A stretch of 64,000 nt of DNA from Nectonema munidae (GCA_030549495.1 JAUIRK010000921.1:248001-312000); one strand, 5' to 3'; positions 1 to 14,300 are shown, counted from the stretch's first letter. Numbers and translations are program-made. The notes: generated by a model from the letters alone, not told the origin.

Positions 1-330
1 CGAACTACCTTGTTTCTAACTGTGCATCACTCCTTCTAGCTTAACGAGAGAACCAAACCATTCATATATGATAGAGTCAAAGCTATTATTTTTACACTCA
101 TCTATTAGGATTGAGATCATTCCCGATTCTTCAATTTCGTCTGTAATCACCTGAATACCGCTTTGGGCTAGAACAAATTCTTCACGGAATCGTCAAGACA
201 AATAACAAGGAGATTTAAAGCTTTTCATAAACTCAACATGCATTTCTCCGAAAGTAGGATTTATAGCTATCATGAGCTTGGTAAATTCATCAAATTTGCT
301 ACAGTTGGATGAATCAGCAGTTTCATTTGC
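1..330 (-). mobile_element. hAT / DUF4371-like transposase scrap
   Basis: Minus-strand reading gives a weakly preserved stretch: residues around KFDEFTKLMIAINPTFGEMH, then EEFVLAQSGIQVITDEIEES and ISILIDECKN. The order resembles the DUF4371/zf-MYM-type transposase segment that ends in an aspartate-containing strand. It has internal stops and runs off the window edge. Family assignment is tentative. Confidence 0.45.
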
Positions 331-1897
331 CAGTGATAGGATATTTTAAATTCAGAAAATTTTTAAATAAGGTTTTTAACTAAAATAGACTGGTAAACAG
401 GATCTAAAATAAGATGAATAAAACAGCTTAGGCAAGATTTTTTTGTTTAGACCTTCCCATTACGACATAGAGAGATAGTAATCACAAGTCATCGCATGTA
501 ATAAAGCCTTTATCACTCATTATTGCTTTTCACCAGTTATTGAAATTTGAAACCGATGGTCATAAATGCCCTTTCAGGTTTGAATATTCTACTACTGGAA
601 CAACTGCATGCATAACAATAGCCATATCGATAGATATGCCATACTCTAACAAAGTGAATGTTTATACCATGAAACTAAAAAAACTCTTTTGTGAATATTT
701 GGGGAGAGAATTCATGATTCAGTATTTGGTGTTCGAAAGTCAAAAATTTCTGTCTTCTGAAGAACTAATGAAACCACCTGTATTAAAAAACTCATTGGCA
801 ATACAGTCAGACCACGTTTATCTGATACAATATCGACTCTAATTAATTTTCCCGATGTTTTTCTGCCATTCACATTCTGAGGCGAATAATGTGGCTTTTC
901 TAATCTTATGTTGTTCCTGATTTTGACTGTGAGAAAATGCCAGTATTTCAGAATATGTTTAATGTATTTCAATCTCCATTCACTGAAGACATTTATGTGT
1001 GTATACACCTTCATTTGTTGTAAAAAGTATTTTAAACGTTGTATACTAGTATCTTGTATGTGTTTATTTTTTGAATTTTGATTTAATTAATTTCTTTTTA
1101 TTTATTTCTTTTACTCTCTTTTTTTCTATTACGATTCAATGACAATTTGGCCTTTGGATCCTTAAACATCAAGGCAAATATCATTAGAGGCCGAATTGGC
1201 CGGCTTCCGTCTATTACATTAGAAACCGGGAAAGACGAGAAAGGATTAACATAGGAGGATGTAAGTGGGAGAGGGAAATGGGGAAGCTTACCAAATTTGA
1301 TTATCCGCAGTATGCTTGAGGGGGTGAGGGTGCCAAAAACGTAAACGTGCGTACAGGGGGAGGCCCGGAAATAGCCAATTTTATGCATACGTACTCTATT
1401 CATGACCCCTAACACATTTAGGTGTTATGGAACTATTATAGAAACGACATGTGAGAAAGACTAGTATTTAAATGTTTTCTTAGTTTATGATTACATCTGA
1501 AACAACAAAATACTATTTTACAAATCGTACATAAAATAAAGGGATAATTTATCATTATATAATAATTTATATTTTATTTATAAATAGCCATTCTCCAAAT
1601 GACACAAAAATATCCCAGTCTACCAATTTTTTTAGCTTTACAAACTTTCAAATATGTTTGCTCTACTTTTTTATGCTCATATAAGGTAAGTGTATTCCTA
1701 TATAGTCAAAACTTGCATCAATAAAGGAGACAGCTGTATTAATTTATATAAGATTCAAATGATTATTTTATTTGTATATTATCATTCCAAACATAAAAAA
1801 CTATGCTAAATCATTTTTCAAAACAGTTAATTTTTTGAGAAGGTTTACAAATTATTTTCTATTGTCACATATATCTAATATATATTTTATTGACACA
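331..1897. other. Non-coding stretch left of TRRAP exon 39
   Basis: AT-rich sequence with no exon I can support. A GC-richer block at about 1120-1430 contains a MITE-end-like segment, described separately. The next FAT exon of TRRAP was looked for on the minus strand and not seen. Confidence 0.5.
1325..1430 (-). mobile_element. MITE end fragment, CGTACGCA type
   Basis: Read on the minus strand it begins near TGTTAGGGGTCATGAATAG, then carries GTACGTATGCATAAAAT, a C-rich run, and GTACGCACGTTTACGTTTTT. This arrangement is typical of short DNA-transposon derivatives in many invertebrates. No matching opposite end is visible, so it is called a fragment. Confidence 0.4.
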
Positions 1898-1965
1898 GTT
1901 ACAGTAAAACTTCGCTTAGTGAACAACTCAATATAACGAAAACTTATATCACCTGCTTTATTTTC
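1898..1965 (+). mobile_element. pogo/Tigger-like terminal fragment
   Basis: TA followed by CAGTAAAACTTCGCTTAGTG and an AACTCAATATAACGAAAAC segment. TA plus CAGT is how pogo/Tigger ends look. The other end is not seen. Confidence 0.4.
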
Positions 1966-2041
1966 TATAATACAATAAATTTAGTAAAATTGTTACCCAA
2001 CACATGGAGAGAAATTAACTCAAATAGGTTACTTTTTTGAC

Positions 2042-2143
2042 TTAACAATTTGACGACCAGTGTGACACACGTGTACCATGAAATAATTCCATTGAAAAAA
2101 AGAAGGCGACTAGTATTTAAAATTCTGGTCCTCAAAGGGTTAA
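2042..2143 (-). mobile_element. TTAA-bounded MITE, family A
   Basis: About 100 bp bounded by TTAA on both sides. The right end, read outward-in, is TTAACCCTTTGAGGACCAG; the left end is TTAACAATTTGACGACCAG, followed by GTGTGACACACGTGTACC. The same ends and core recur at 5594, 13978 and 29080. It ends 39 bp from the splice donor of exon 39. TTAA targets are typical of piggyBac-mobilised MITEs; that link is inference. Confidence 0.75.
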
Positions 2144-2182
2144 AACCAGAATCTTTTTGAAAAGGGATAAGAATGGGCTTAC

Positions 2183-2341
2183 TTCTTCATACAAATCTAG
2201 GGCAACTTGGTGGTTGCCTAGAAACTCTTGGTACAAGCATTTAGCCGTTGTATCATACTTACACGTTTTCTTCCACAAAGCGTAGAGGATATCTTCTTCA
2301 TTCAATATGTGGTACAATTCCGAAAGTGAGTCGTTCTTTTC
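2183..2341 (-). CDS. TRRAP: TRRAP exon 39 (last one in window)
   Basis: SELYHILNEEDILYALWKK aligns with human AELYSLLQEEDMWAGLWQK, and CKYDTTAKCLYQEFLGNHQV with CKYSETATAIAYEQHGFFEQ. The donor is GTAAGC, phase 0. The next exon (FAT, human residue ~2860 on) was not found in 1-2182 and should lie outside the window. Confidence 0.95.
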
Positions 2342-5300
2342 CTAGAGTTTGCGAAAAGCAAAATGCATCACAACACAAAAGATGTCCCAAAATTAAGGCT
2401 TACCTGAGGTACACTGACTAGAGCTTGATTTGAGCAATTTGTTGTAATGTGTTTGTAAGCATGGCTACCCTCACTAACATCCAAATCTTCCAAATAAATC
2501 AACGCTGAATGCCATAAGTTGTGCGCTTTGCCAAGATACTTCAGAAATATAACAAATGTACAATTTAATGTTTTTAATTCCTTGTATTACATCCAAGCGA
2601 AGATGATAGAATTGTCAGGAACACAAAATGTATCAACTACCCAATGATAAGGAAGCTCTTGCTCATATTTCCTGCACATATGATTGGTTTATTTGTGTTT
2701 GAAACGGGCATATGCTTTCTATCAATTTGATGCGTAATAGTAAATACTTATGCAGCATTGTAAAGAAACTTCATTTAATTTGTTCTCATTTTGGCGTTGT
2801 GCTTGCCCTAATCATAATTTAATACATGTATACATTTTTCTTGATAAACCAAATAACTCTTTACATTTCAGAGAGGGACACACTTAACAATGATAGAAGA
2901 TAACAGTTATAAGTAATCGATATAGTATGGATTTCACTTTATCATATAAAGAATCTCAAGATTATATCATATATATTCTTTTGAGTTCGATGTAATTGGG
3001 AATATATAAAACGACACTTTATCTTATGTTCCATATTCTTTTGATATTGACTTTATTAAAGAAAAAATAAAAAGAATTGTCTTACAAAAATATAGCACCA
3101 AAAAGTGTGACACGATATTTTCGCAAATAAAAGATTTTTGATATCAAAGAATGCATGCATTACTATTACTCACGAATGGATATCTGAAATGTATCACAAG
3201 AAAACACTGTAAAAGAAAAGAATGAATAATCTTAAAAAAGAGCGTTATAGAGGATTTTTATGCTTTTGGGATATACGATTTAGTTTCCATTTCTCAAAAA
3301 ATAAAATCGAATTTTTTTTAAAATAGAACCGTTTCTAAAAAATTATAATTTAAAATAAATCAGAAAAATTATCATTTTAACTGTTTGAACAAACGGTGTT
3401 TTAAAAATAAAGAAAAAAAAATACGAAAATGGCGTATATAAAATTGACTTATGATATTCTTGAAAGAATTTGACTAAACATTGATTTAGTAAAAATCAAA
3501 AAATTAAATGTGATAAATATTCTCTATAGACTCCAACCTGATAGCGGTGAGAAGAATATATTTCAGATCGTCATGATCACTTAATTCCGAAAACCCAAGA
3601 CCACCAGGTAAAAATATATCAGATAAACATTGAAAAATGAGAGAATGAAATGATGAAATAAGCTACCTATTCGCTTTAATATAACTTTAAATATGTTAAT
3701 ATAAGAAAAACGGGTACTTTAACAAGGGAAGGTTGCAAAGGAATTTTGGGTGATGTAGTGAGTAGCGAATCAAACAAGACTTTGATGGAGCTGTGCTGGC
3801 AGTCTTTCTGAAAAATGTGAGATCCACTTTCAAAGAAATACTGTAGATTGGGATATAGCTTCTTAAAAAAGCAGAAAATTAGTTTAAAGTTCATATTAAA
3901 ATTTAAAACACAGTAAAACTCCTATTATAATTAACATTTGTAAACAATGTATACCTGTTCAAAGTCTCTGTATAGGATAGGTAAGATATTTCATTATCGG
4001 CGTAACTATTCATTCCAAAAAAGGAATTTTAATCTGAAACTGATTGAACACTTTTCTCTTTACAAATGCTCACATGGTTAGGGTGTGGAAATTTCGTCAC
4101 ACTTTCGGAGAAGCTTTTCATATTGTTAAGATTTGCAAGAAGTAGCTTTAAATGCCCAATTTCAAGGCTTTTCGATATTTTACAATTGAGAGTAAATATA
4201 AATCAGAAGTGGGCAAATGCAGATCTTTGCTCAATCTGGTGTGGCTCTTATGAATAACTAGTTGTCCTCTAAACTATTTTTTGAGTGTGTGCACAAACCG
4301 TATTAACCAGTTGGAAAAAAAGCTTTTTTTTGTTGGAAAAAACTTATTTTCTAAAGAATACTGAAACTATATTGAAGAAAATGATTGATTTTTTTGATAA
4401 TTTGGTTTTTAATTGTATACTATCCGAAAATAAAACAAAAAATGATTCCCAACAAATTAGATATCGCATCTCAAATCTTTCTGATCCATGGTTTGATAAT
4501 AGTAGTCAAGCAGCATACAAAATGCTTGAAATCTTTTGCATACACTTTACACTGTGGAATGTTTTCAAAGATTTTCCTTCTAAAAAAATAAAAGTTATCC
4601 TTCCTATTTTGGGATAGGTAGATAACAAATTATTAAAAATACGAAACACGGACTCGTTATTTTCTATAAATCGGTACCTAAACTTTAGCTGATAACAAAT
4701 AACTTGTATGCTTAGGATGTCATACAGCTATAAAAAGATAATAAAACGGAATATTAAAATTTATAAAATAAGACAAGGCATTTCAAGAGAGAAATAAGAT
4801 ACAGTTGTTGACTTCATTTTTGTTTATATTAATTTCATATTTTAATAGAAAAAAGAAAACACAGTCCTGTGTATATCTGATACATAGTAACGGTTACTTT
4901 TAAAGTTATGAAAAGAATTTAAATTCATGATGCTATATATGATGTTATATTAAGGAATATGCAAATTACGATATCAAAATTTCAACAATTGACACTATGA
5001 CCATGGTCAATTGTAGAATAAGTAAAAAATAAATAAAGACACCCAATTTCGCTGGAGTAATAGAAGTTAATTTTTTTTTAATGTTGTGTTGCTAAGGTAA
5101 CAATTAGGGAGCTGAGTGATAAATTATGAATTTCAATTTAAAAGTGTTATACTGTTTTTCTGAATCTTTTAAACTATGAAATAAAGTATTGGCTTTCGAT
5201 CTTAATTTGTGTTGGATAATTTTTTAAATCTCTAGGCAACACAAGCACTTAAAAACGATAACATAACTCTTAACAAAAGACATTTTATTGCCAATATAAA

Positions 5301-8300
5301 CATACAATTGCAGGTCATAAAATTTTGCACATGTAGTGAACACAGAAAACTCCAATCTCCACTTTCTATATATGATGATGTTTTTTTTGTAGATTTTGAC
5401 ACCAAGTAAAGACTTTGACTTATAGTCCACATAAAATTTTGACATATCTGTTATAAGTAACATTTATATCTTCTATATTAAATCATTATTATCATTAATC
5501 TCATCAGAATCATACTCATCATCACCATGATCATCTCAATTATCACAATAAGAATCATCATTATCATCAATAGCATGTCAATCATTAAAACCTTTAACCG
5601 TTTGAGGAGAAAAATTTTCAAGACTAATCTTCTGCTTTCTTTTTCAATGGAATTTTTTATATTAAAACAGACGATTTTTATTTCTTGTTAAATCGGTGTC
5701 ACACTTATCCTAGAAGGGTTAACGCAGACGTAGTTTAAATGTTTAGCGACGAAATAATCTTAAAGTATAATATGCGTAGTAAAACATTTAAAGCAAAGAA
5801 CATCCTTGTTTGTTATTAATGGAATATAAAATTACGATTTTTTGACGTTCAGACAAATTGAGCCAAATTTGTGGGAAAACAGATGTGAAAAGGGAGCATG
5901 AAAAATCAGAAGAAAAGTCACAAATGTTTAGTAATGACGTAATGACATCAGAAGTTGAGAGACTGCTCAGAGCTTTGACAAAAATGAAGTGTTCGTCCAG
6001 AAAATTTTTAAGTGAAAACTCGAAAGAAGAATTAAAAGTCACAAAGTCTTCTTCTTGAGAGTTTTTTGTTTGAGTGAAATCGTTTACACACTAAAAAAAT
6101 AATGGTATTAATAATTTTATAAATAAATATTCATGCAAAAACTTTTTGGAATGAATGAAACAAAGTTCTGTTCAAATCTTCTCCAGCTTTAACTTCATCA
6201 GGAAGTGTAGTCGTAGGATTTTGAGGAGCTTTGTCAAATTGAAGGGAAAAAACATCAAAGAAGGTGGATACGTTGGAATCTTGGAAAGTTTGCAACACTT
6301 GCAAAGGTGAAGAGAGCTGAAGAGACGGAACGGAACTAATGATCTCTTCCTTCTTTTTACACACGGAGAGAATCAGCTGAAATGAAGAACACAGCAAAGT
6401 GAGAAAATAGGGATATGAATAAAATATCTAAATAACAGCTGAATAAAATCGTTCAGCATGAGATTTTTGTTTAAGTTTTCACTATCGTTAACAAGAACAT
6501 GCATCTTATTTATTTTGGGATGTGGTGATCTACTCTTATAAAAGGGTTAGCTATTTAAATGGTAAAAAATTGATCAATCAGTGAATGCCATAAGTTGGAA
6601 AATAAAAATATAGTAAAAAAAGAGTTGAATTTATGAATGTTACTACGTTGAAGTAAAAACAAATATGTGAATTAGATAATAAAATCGTTTTAAGCATAAA
6701 AAGCCCTTTTTTTATGTTTAAATTGTTTGTTTGAATGTTAATACTTAAACAAAAAGTATGCAATATAACATTTAGAAATTACTAAACTGTATACAAAGTG
6801 TTTCAACCTGATATAACCTATTATTATGAAAAGGATGGCATTTTAGAGGAAAAATTGATCAAGCGGAAGTAATTTACATATGTTGAAATATGGCAACATT
6901 GTATTCATTTTTTTCAAGTTAAGAGTTTTAATTTTCACTAGTTTTTAATACATCAAAAAGTATGAGGATAATGTTTTGCTGAATTAGTTCTAGCGAGACA
7001 GGAATTTTTTAAGAGTGAAGAAAAGACGGAATTATTTTTTAAAATTATTTCAATCGATAACATTTTTAGATCAATGAATTGTATATAAATTTACATAAGA
7101 ATAATTTTAAGTTGGCAAAATTTATTTTTTAATTATAATTCTCATTAAAATGGGAAAAATATATACAATCTTTGCCAAAATCGTCCATTTTCAAACGAAG
7201 AAAACGAAACTTTTGCTATTTTATTATTACTTCTATTTAAAAAAAATTTTTATTCCTTTTTTTATTGATTACTTTTTTCTTTCTGGCTACTGTTTTTAAT
7301 ATAAATTTTTTACCTTTAAATTGTCTTTTGTATTTTAGAAAAAAATTTTAGAAACTAAAAAAGACAAATTAGAACTTAAAAAAGACAGATTTAAATTGAA
7401 AAAAGACAATTTATAAGTAAAAATTTATATTAAAAAAAACAGAAAGAAAAGTGAAATCATTATTGAAAAAAGTAATCAATAAAAAAAGAATGAACAAATT
7501 TTAAAATAGAATGTAATAATAAAATAACAAAAGTGAAGCGTTCTTGGCTGTACTGAGTCTATTTGTATTTCATATTATATACGCACTTAGTAAATGATAT
7601 TTCCTCTAACTTTTCGAACATACAGGCGCATAAAATTATATATATTTTACAATATATGTATACACTTCCAAAAAATAAGTATCATCAATAGGGTAAAGTT
7701 TAATTGGAAAATATCAACTTCATATAATAATTTATCAACTTATAAATAATGGTGTTGACAGATGTGTCCGTGATATAAAGGAATTTAAATACAAAAATTG
7801 GTATAAGAGAGGACTTTATTTTACAAAAATTTAACTAGTTTAGGAGTATTAACTCCTTTTTCAAAAGTCAAATATAAGTAGAAAAAGAAGGAGACAGAAT
7901 GTTTTAAAAAATCTGATTTTCTAAAATAGTGTTAACAAGCTCTACAGATTTTCTTCAAATTTTTTGTCTCCTTTCTTTCCTACTCATGTTTGACATTTGA
8001 AAAAGGAGTTACTACTCCGAAATTAGTTAAATTTATGTAAAATAAAGTGCTCTGTTATATTTTTTTTATTTAATTTATTAGCAATCATAATTATAACATT
8101 AAAGTACATTTATATGCAGAGCAGAGGTTGTCTATTTAAACATGCCCTTTTTTTCAAATGACTTTGGGAAAAGCTTAGAAGCGAAAACTGTTGTTGTTGT
8201 TGATACTTCAAATTTAATTAAAGCGTAAAGTGTCGGTCAAAAAAATTCTTAAAAATTTGAAGTACTTGTAAGAAGATTTTGATCCAATTATGCGTTCCAT

Positions 8301-11300
8301 AAAGCTCCCAATTTTGATATGTGATGAGGTACTTGATTCTATCATATATCCTCACTCCAATACTCTTTGTGAAGCATTCGAAAAACTTCTGGCGAACATT
8401 AACATCACTGCATCTGAGACTCATTAAGAAGGCAGGTTCCAATTTACTTGCTAACTCCGTATTCCTGAATTAAAAGTGAAAGAAAAGATATAAATAAGGC
8501 ATAAACAATCATATTTCATTATTTACACGTTTGACAATTTTTCACAAGCCAAAATAACACATAGGAACCGATAAAAACAACCTTAAATTTTTACAGGCTA
8601 CCAATATCGCTTTCTTGACAGGTAAAACGCTCTAGAAGAAAGCCTTAATTTGCGCAAGTTTACAAATTAAAAAGTATGTTTTTTTCTATTTAAAACTTAT
8701 TTTATTACTGTTAATTGCATATTTGGATGTGGCTTTTTATCGAAACAAAACAAAATAAATCAAAATCTTCTCAAAATCTAATTTTTTCTTTTTAAATAAT
8801 TGAAAACAATGGAAATGACATTTTTTGTTTATTCAAAAAAAATAAGTTTTAGAATATTTTGGTTTTGGAAATAATAATAAATCAATAAAAAAGTAAATTT
8901 TTCGATTTTTCATTCTAAACAAAAAAATTGAAATACAACGAAATATTTATAATTTGTTATAAAAAAAGGATTCTGAAAAGTTCTGAGATTTCAGTAAACA
9001 CTAACTAATATTTGAATATATTTATTTATTAATAACGACATAAAAATAAAAAAATACCCCAAAAAAATATTTATCTAGTTTGAAAAAAAAAACAATTGAA
9101 ATATTGCAGTAGTTTATAAAAAAACCGTCAAAAAATTCAAAAACTGATGAATTTTCACCCGTTTTGTTTTTTCCTGCTGGGAAATGGACTTCTGGGGGCG
9201 CTCCAAATATGTAAAATAATGAAAATGATCTCTCAAAATCTGCAATCCAACCAGTCACTTAGGAAATAAAAAATAGATAGCTGATGAGCGTTGCTAGTTT
9301 TGTTAAAATAAATGTTTTATTTTATATTGTAAGAAACCGTCTATTAAACTATAATATATACAAGTCTTTGATAAAGAGTGCTTAATAAAGACTGTTCTAA
9401 CAGAGTTATTACTTTAAATTCAACGATATTAGTATAATCTTTAATTTGTATATATTTATTGGTTTGAGTGTATTTTAAATTTTGATTGGGGATTTTTTCA
9501 AGTAAATATGTTGAAATAAATCGGTCATAAAAATTAATTTAGATTTTATAAATTTTGCTTTAGTACATCCTGATGAAAGTAAACTCTAAAATTTCTTGAA
9601 ATAAAAAAAACATTTAAAAAGGCGTAAATTTGAAAGGTTGCCTTTTAGCATAATAGTTGGTTCACTGCTGGTTTAGAATGTCAAGAAAAGAGAAGATCCA
9701 ATATTTTGAAAGCATGAGTGCATATAAGAGTATCTTAAAATATATAAGATTTTTTTTCAATTCAACTTTATATACTAAATCAAAATTTTTTTTATTGAAT
9801 GCTCAAGAATATCAAAAAATGATAAGATCTTTTATTTTTAAAATCAACAAATAAAAAAAATCATCGAACTAAAATAAGGATATAAATTTGGTTATTATTC
9901 TGAGAATACTTTCTCTGTAAAACTATAATTTAGGATCTTTAAAATATTAAATAAATGAACAAAAAACAAAACTAAAGGTAAACAGACTAGAACCATGTGT
10001 TTCAAAAGATAATAAAAAATAGAAGTTGATAAATTTCAAACATACCTTACCTAAAATAATTTGAGAAAAATTTAAATTTGAGTAATAGGTTAATATTATC
10101 TATAAACATAATCTTTCAGGTTTAAGGAATTTAGGTTTATTATAAAATGCTTATCAGGTAAAAAATTGGGACACATCATATACGACTTCAAGATCAATTG
10201 TTTGGAACCCAAAGTCCAAAATGATGTGCGTTATAAAAATAGAAAGGAAAAACTTACAAAAGCTCAGAATCTTGATAAATGAAGTAAACGGTTTCCAGAA
10301 ATTGCGACAAAAGATGTCCATTGTCAATGAATCGCTTTTCCACGCACTGTGTCAACTTCACCATCAAAATAGACTTTTCGCGAAGAGAGGGTAGTGACAT
10401 GGAAAGAGCAGGATTCTATATAAATATGAAAATGCATTTATTGATAGCTGTCAAGTTGGATCATTTTTTTTAAATAGGTACAGTGGCGGTTTAAATTTTT
10501 CCGACACTAAAGTTTGAAGTATTATCAGGTCTCTTTCAGAAAAAGAAAACATACAAGTCGTAATGTTATTCTGAAAGGATCATGGGAAGCCAGTGAAAAA
10601 TAATTTGAAACAAAAAAATTTATTCCTAAATAGCTAACTTTGATTAAATCTATTTAGTAATCTTGTATGCACATTTGGACAGTATGAAAAGGGCATTAAG
10701 AATATTCTCTGTCAAGTAATTTAAAACTAAGGTAGCTTTCATTTAACAAAAACAACCACATTTATTTATTTGAAACGCCTTTAGCGATGAAAGCCCTCGG
10801 GTAGATAAAATTTTGAATTCTGAAAATTAGAATCAGATGAAAATATAAGTGAAATTTAACTGAAAATAAGAGATTATTAACATAATTGAAAAATATTCGC
10901 AAATTTCTTAGGAATTGATAAACCTAGCAATTACTCTCAATTTCAGTAAAAATGTCTATTTTAGTTTTTGATTTTAATATTTGTGGAAAAAATTAACTTT
11001 ATATGCAGAGGTTTTCTACGCAAACATTTCAAACTCACATAAACTTATAAAGTAAAGAATTTTTTTTACGAGTTGGAGAAATGATCAACAAAGATAAATA
11101 TACGATTAGAACAATTATTCTTGAAAAAGGATTCTCTGGGAGTATTATTTGAAGCAGTGTAAGGTTTTTTGTAATTGCATGATTTAAATCATTCTGTATT
11201 CTGTATGAAATAGATACTATTTAAAAAATAAAGTCACTTTTACCGATTCCTAGAATATACCAAAATAGTTATTTCGATTGAAATAGAGAAGGATTTATTA

Positions 11301-14300
11301 CATTATGAAAGAAAAAATATGTATCTTTATAATATAATGAGAACTTTGTTTAAAATGGATGGAGATATTTTTTTTAATGAAAAAGGAATTATTTTAGATT
11401 AGATTATCTGGAAATCAAAATTTTTATTGGTTTTTTTAAATAAAAAATGGATATATTATTGTAGATTAGATTACCCAGGATTCTTTAAATATTCTGGTAT
11501 ATTTGAGGATTGGTAAAAAGAGTCTTTATTTTCATTAAGTTAAACATTATATTCTCGGATATCAATCTTTGAATTTGTCAATGGCAATATTCATCACTCC
11601 CAAATTTTCATCTAGGGCAATTTTCCTATTTTCATTTATAATAATAGTGTCTTCACAGGGGCGGATCTAGAAATTGGCATTAGAGGGGCGGGCGGATTCT
11701 ACTAAACTAGAACTCAAATTTCAAGCATATAAATTTAATGATAGGGTTTTAAAACAAATCCTTATAGATATAGGTTAATAACTCTGTATGTGATTAATAG
11801 TTTAACCAAAGCATTATGTATTAAATGAAAGTCAAAGACATTTTGCAAATGTTTTAAATTTTTTGTAATAGGTCTCATTTAATTTGGGGGGGGGGGGGGG
11901 GGGGGGGGGGGGTGGCGTACGTCGGCTCCGCCCCCTCTAAATCCGCCCATGCTTCATAAAAACTCGTAAAATACGAGAAGTTTGTTATATACAAAATACA
12001 TATAACTAGTGTATATATTTCATTGAAATGACTGTTTAAAGCGTAATTTTTTTTTAAAAAAATCAACGAATTTTATATTTTTTTATTTCGAGTTTGACTT
12101 TTCCAAAATGTATGCAGTAGTAGAAAATATATATATTAAAGATAAGCTAGCTTTAGCATAAGAAAGGCATTGGAAATAGTAGTCATTTCAATGCCTTGTA
12201 TATAGTGTTTATAATTGCCAAAAAAGCGAAAGTACTTTTGATTTGATCCAGTTAGAAACAATCACAACAATAGCAAGGATTAATTTTTCTTCGCTCGTCT
12301 TCTCAATCAAGCCGATCAAAATGTTACCGATGAAATTTTTTCTCATCTCACCAGACATAATTCCAACGCGATTCTTCAACAAATTCAAACAAGAGATAAT
12401 AATGTCACAGGAAGGCGCTAAATTGAAAGTAAAAAAATGCAAAAAAGAGAATTTAAAAAACATGCTTTCATGTGAACTACACTGATACACTCTGAGCTGT
12501 TGTGAAATACATATTATACAGGTATGTTATACTATTCAAAAATATCCTTTAAAAAACATTAGCAAAAAACGTACCACTTGAAACGATATAGTTACTAGGT
12601 TTCTAGACGAATCTATATATATATAGAATAGGCATATAATAAATGAGGAAAATGGGATTTTATTAAACTTAAATATTTTTATACCATTTTAATCAAAAGT
12701 TGACGTGGTAGGAGTAAAATTAGACAAAACAGCGATTAATTAATTCTATTAAGGAAAACTAATAATATAAAATTATTACTACATTGGCATACCTGGGCAT
12801 ATTATAGGCATCTCGTGGCAGCGTCCTTAATTTTTTAGCATGTTTTTTTAGAAATTTTAAATATCAACTTTTTCACTTTTCTTTTAAAAATCAATATAAA
12901 TAGTATAAGAATGAGTAGAAAATTAGTTTAAGAAAAAATTCATTCTGTCACGTTAATTTTTAAGTATCAGAAAATTGAATTAGGATCAATAATTTGAAAT
13001 ATTAATTTCTAATTTCAATAATAAATTAATATAATTTTATTGATGGCGAATATGAAAAAAGAAAATGAAAAGGCTTACATTGATTGACATAAATGTAAAG
13101 AAAATGCTGGTGAGGTGTCATGAATAAAAGTTAGAAGATGTAAATGAGTGGAAACGGTTAAACTTTCATTCAATTAAATTCTTTGACAATCACTTTTAGG
13201 CGGCTCTGGTTCTCTTCAGAACAAATGAAAGGTTACAAGAAAGGAAATGAAGTAGGATAAGATAATAGTGGAGTGTAAGGTGAAGCAAATTGGGAATCAT
13301 GATAAAATAAAACAAATATAAAACTTTATTATTTATTTTTAAAAAGTGTGACTATTTTCTACTGATTGGAATAAAGTTCACAAAAATGGCTAGGTTATTA
13401 AAACCACATTATATGCTCCATTGAAAATTGATGGCCCACCTTAAAAAACTTGTTAAGAAAGAACTGATGTATAGAATTTTTTTTATAGATGGTGATTTAA
13501 CAGAGCATAGAAGAGTATACATACATGCGTTGACTTGTAGCGACTCTGTCGACGTGTTTGCGTGTGAAGATGTGTTAGAGCTGACAGCCATATGCTCTTT
13601 GCAAACTTTGTGGAATACGCGCATAAAAGAAGTCAAAACTTTTTCAATGTAAGCAGAAGCATTGTGATTACTCACACTTAGGATGAGCTGGAGAATGTTG
13701 TTGAAAAGATTTAAATTGATGCTATTCGTTCTAAAAAATTTAAAGATGAAAATCACTTAATATCGTTATTTTTTCTGGGATCAAAGGTGTTAACTAACCT
13801 GCATTCAATTAAATTCTAACAGTAAACAGTGTGCATAAATTATATAAAAATAGAAGACCAATTTTCAAAAACCTAGAATTCAATCCTTCCAGGGTAAATG
13901 GGAGCACAGTATTCCATAAAATAAAAAGAAAGTCATGGAATGAAATAAGCAGATGATTAGACTTGGAAAATCAGAGCACTCTTTAGGGATCAGGGTGACA
14001 TTGGTGTACCAAGTAATCGCCTGCTTAAAATATATAAAATTTTATCGAAAGAGAAAGAAGCAGGCGATTAGCTTTAAAAAGTTTGGTCCTCAAAGAGTCA
14101 AATAGAATTTTATAAATAACGTAATGTCGTATCCTCAGTCAATCATTTAAAATGGCGAAAGATAAAACTGAAAGATATGAAGAGTAAGGAAATACAAGGA
14201 GTTTATCAGAAAGATATAAATCGATATATGCTACTCGAAATAAAGAATATCCGTGACAGTTACCCAAAAGCAATGAGAAAACGATAATTCCAAGATACTT

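Noticed and set aside
540-1014. Overlapping open frames on both strands
   Set aside because: No known motif; could be worn transposon sequence but nothing allows a family name.
3520-3620. Open minus-strand stretch between exons 37 and 38 ending in CAG before GTTGGA
   Set aside because: No acceptor AG at its start, and exon 37 already joins exon 38 with unbroken homology (SLVK to YLGKAHNLW).
4285-4617. Plus-strand open frame of 110 codons
   Set aside because: No recognisable family, AT-driven composition, inside a TRRAP intron without signals of its own.
11875-12066. Minus-strand frame with a proline run
   Set aside because: The prolines are the translated G-run of a MITE.
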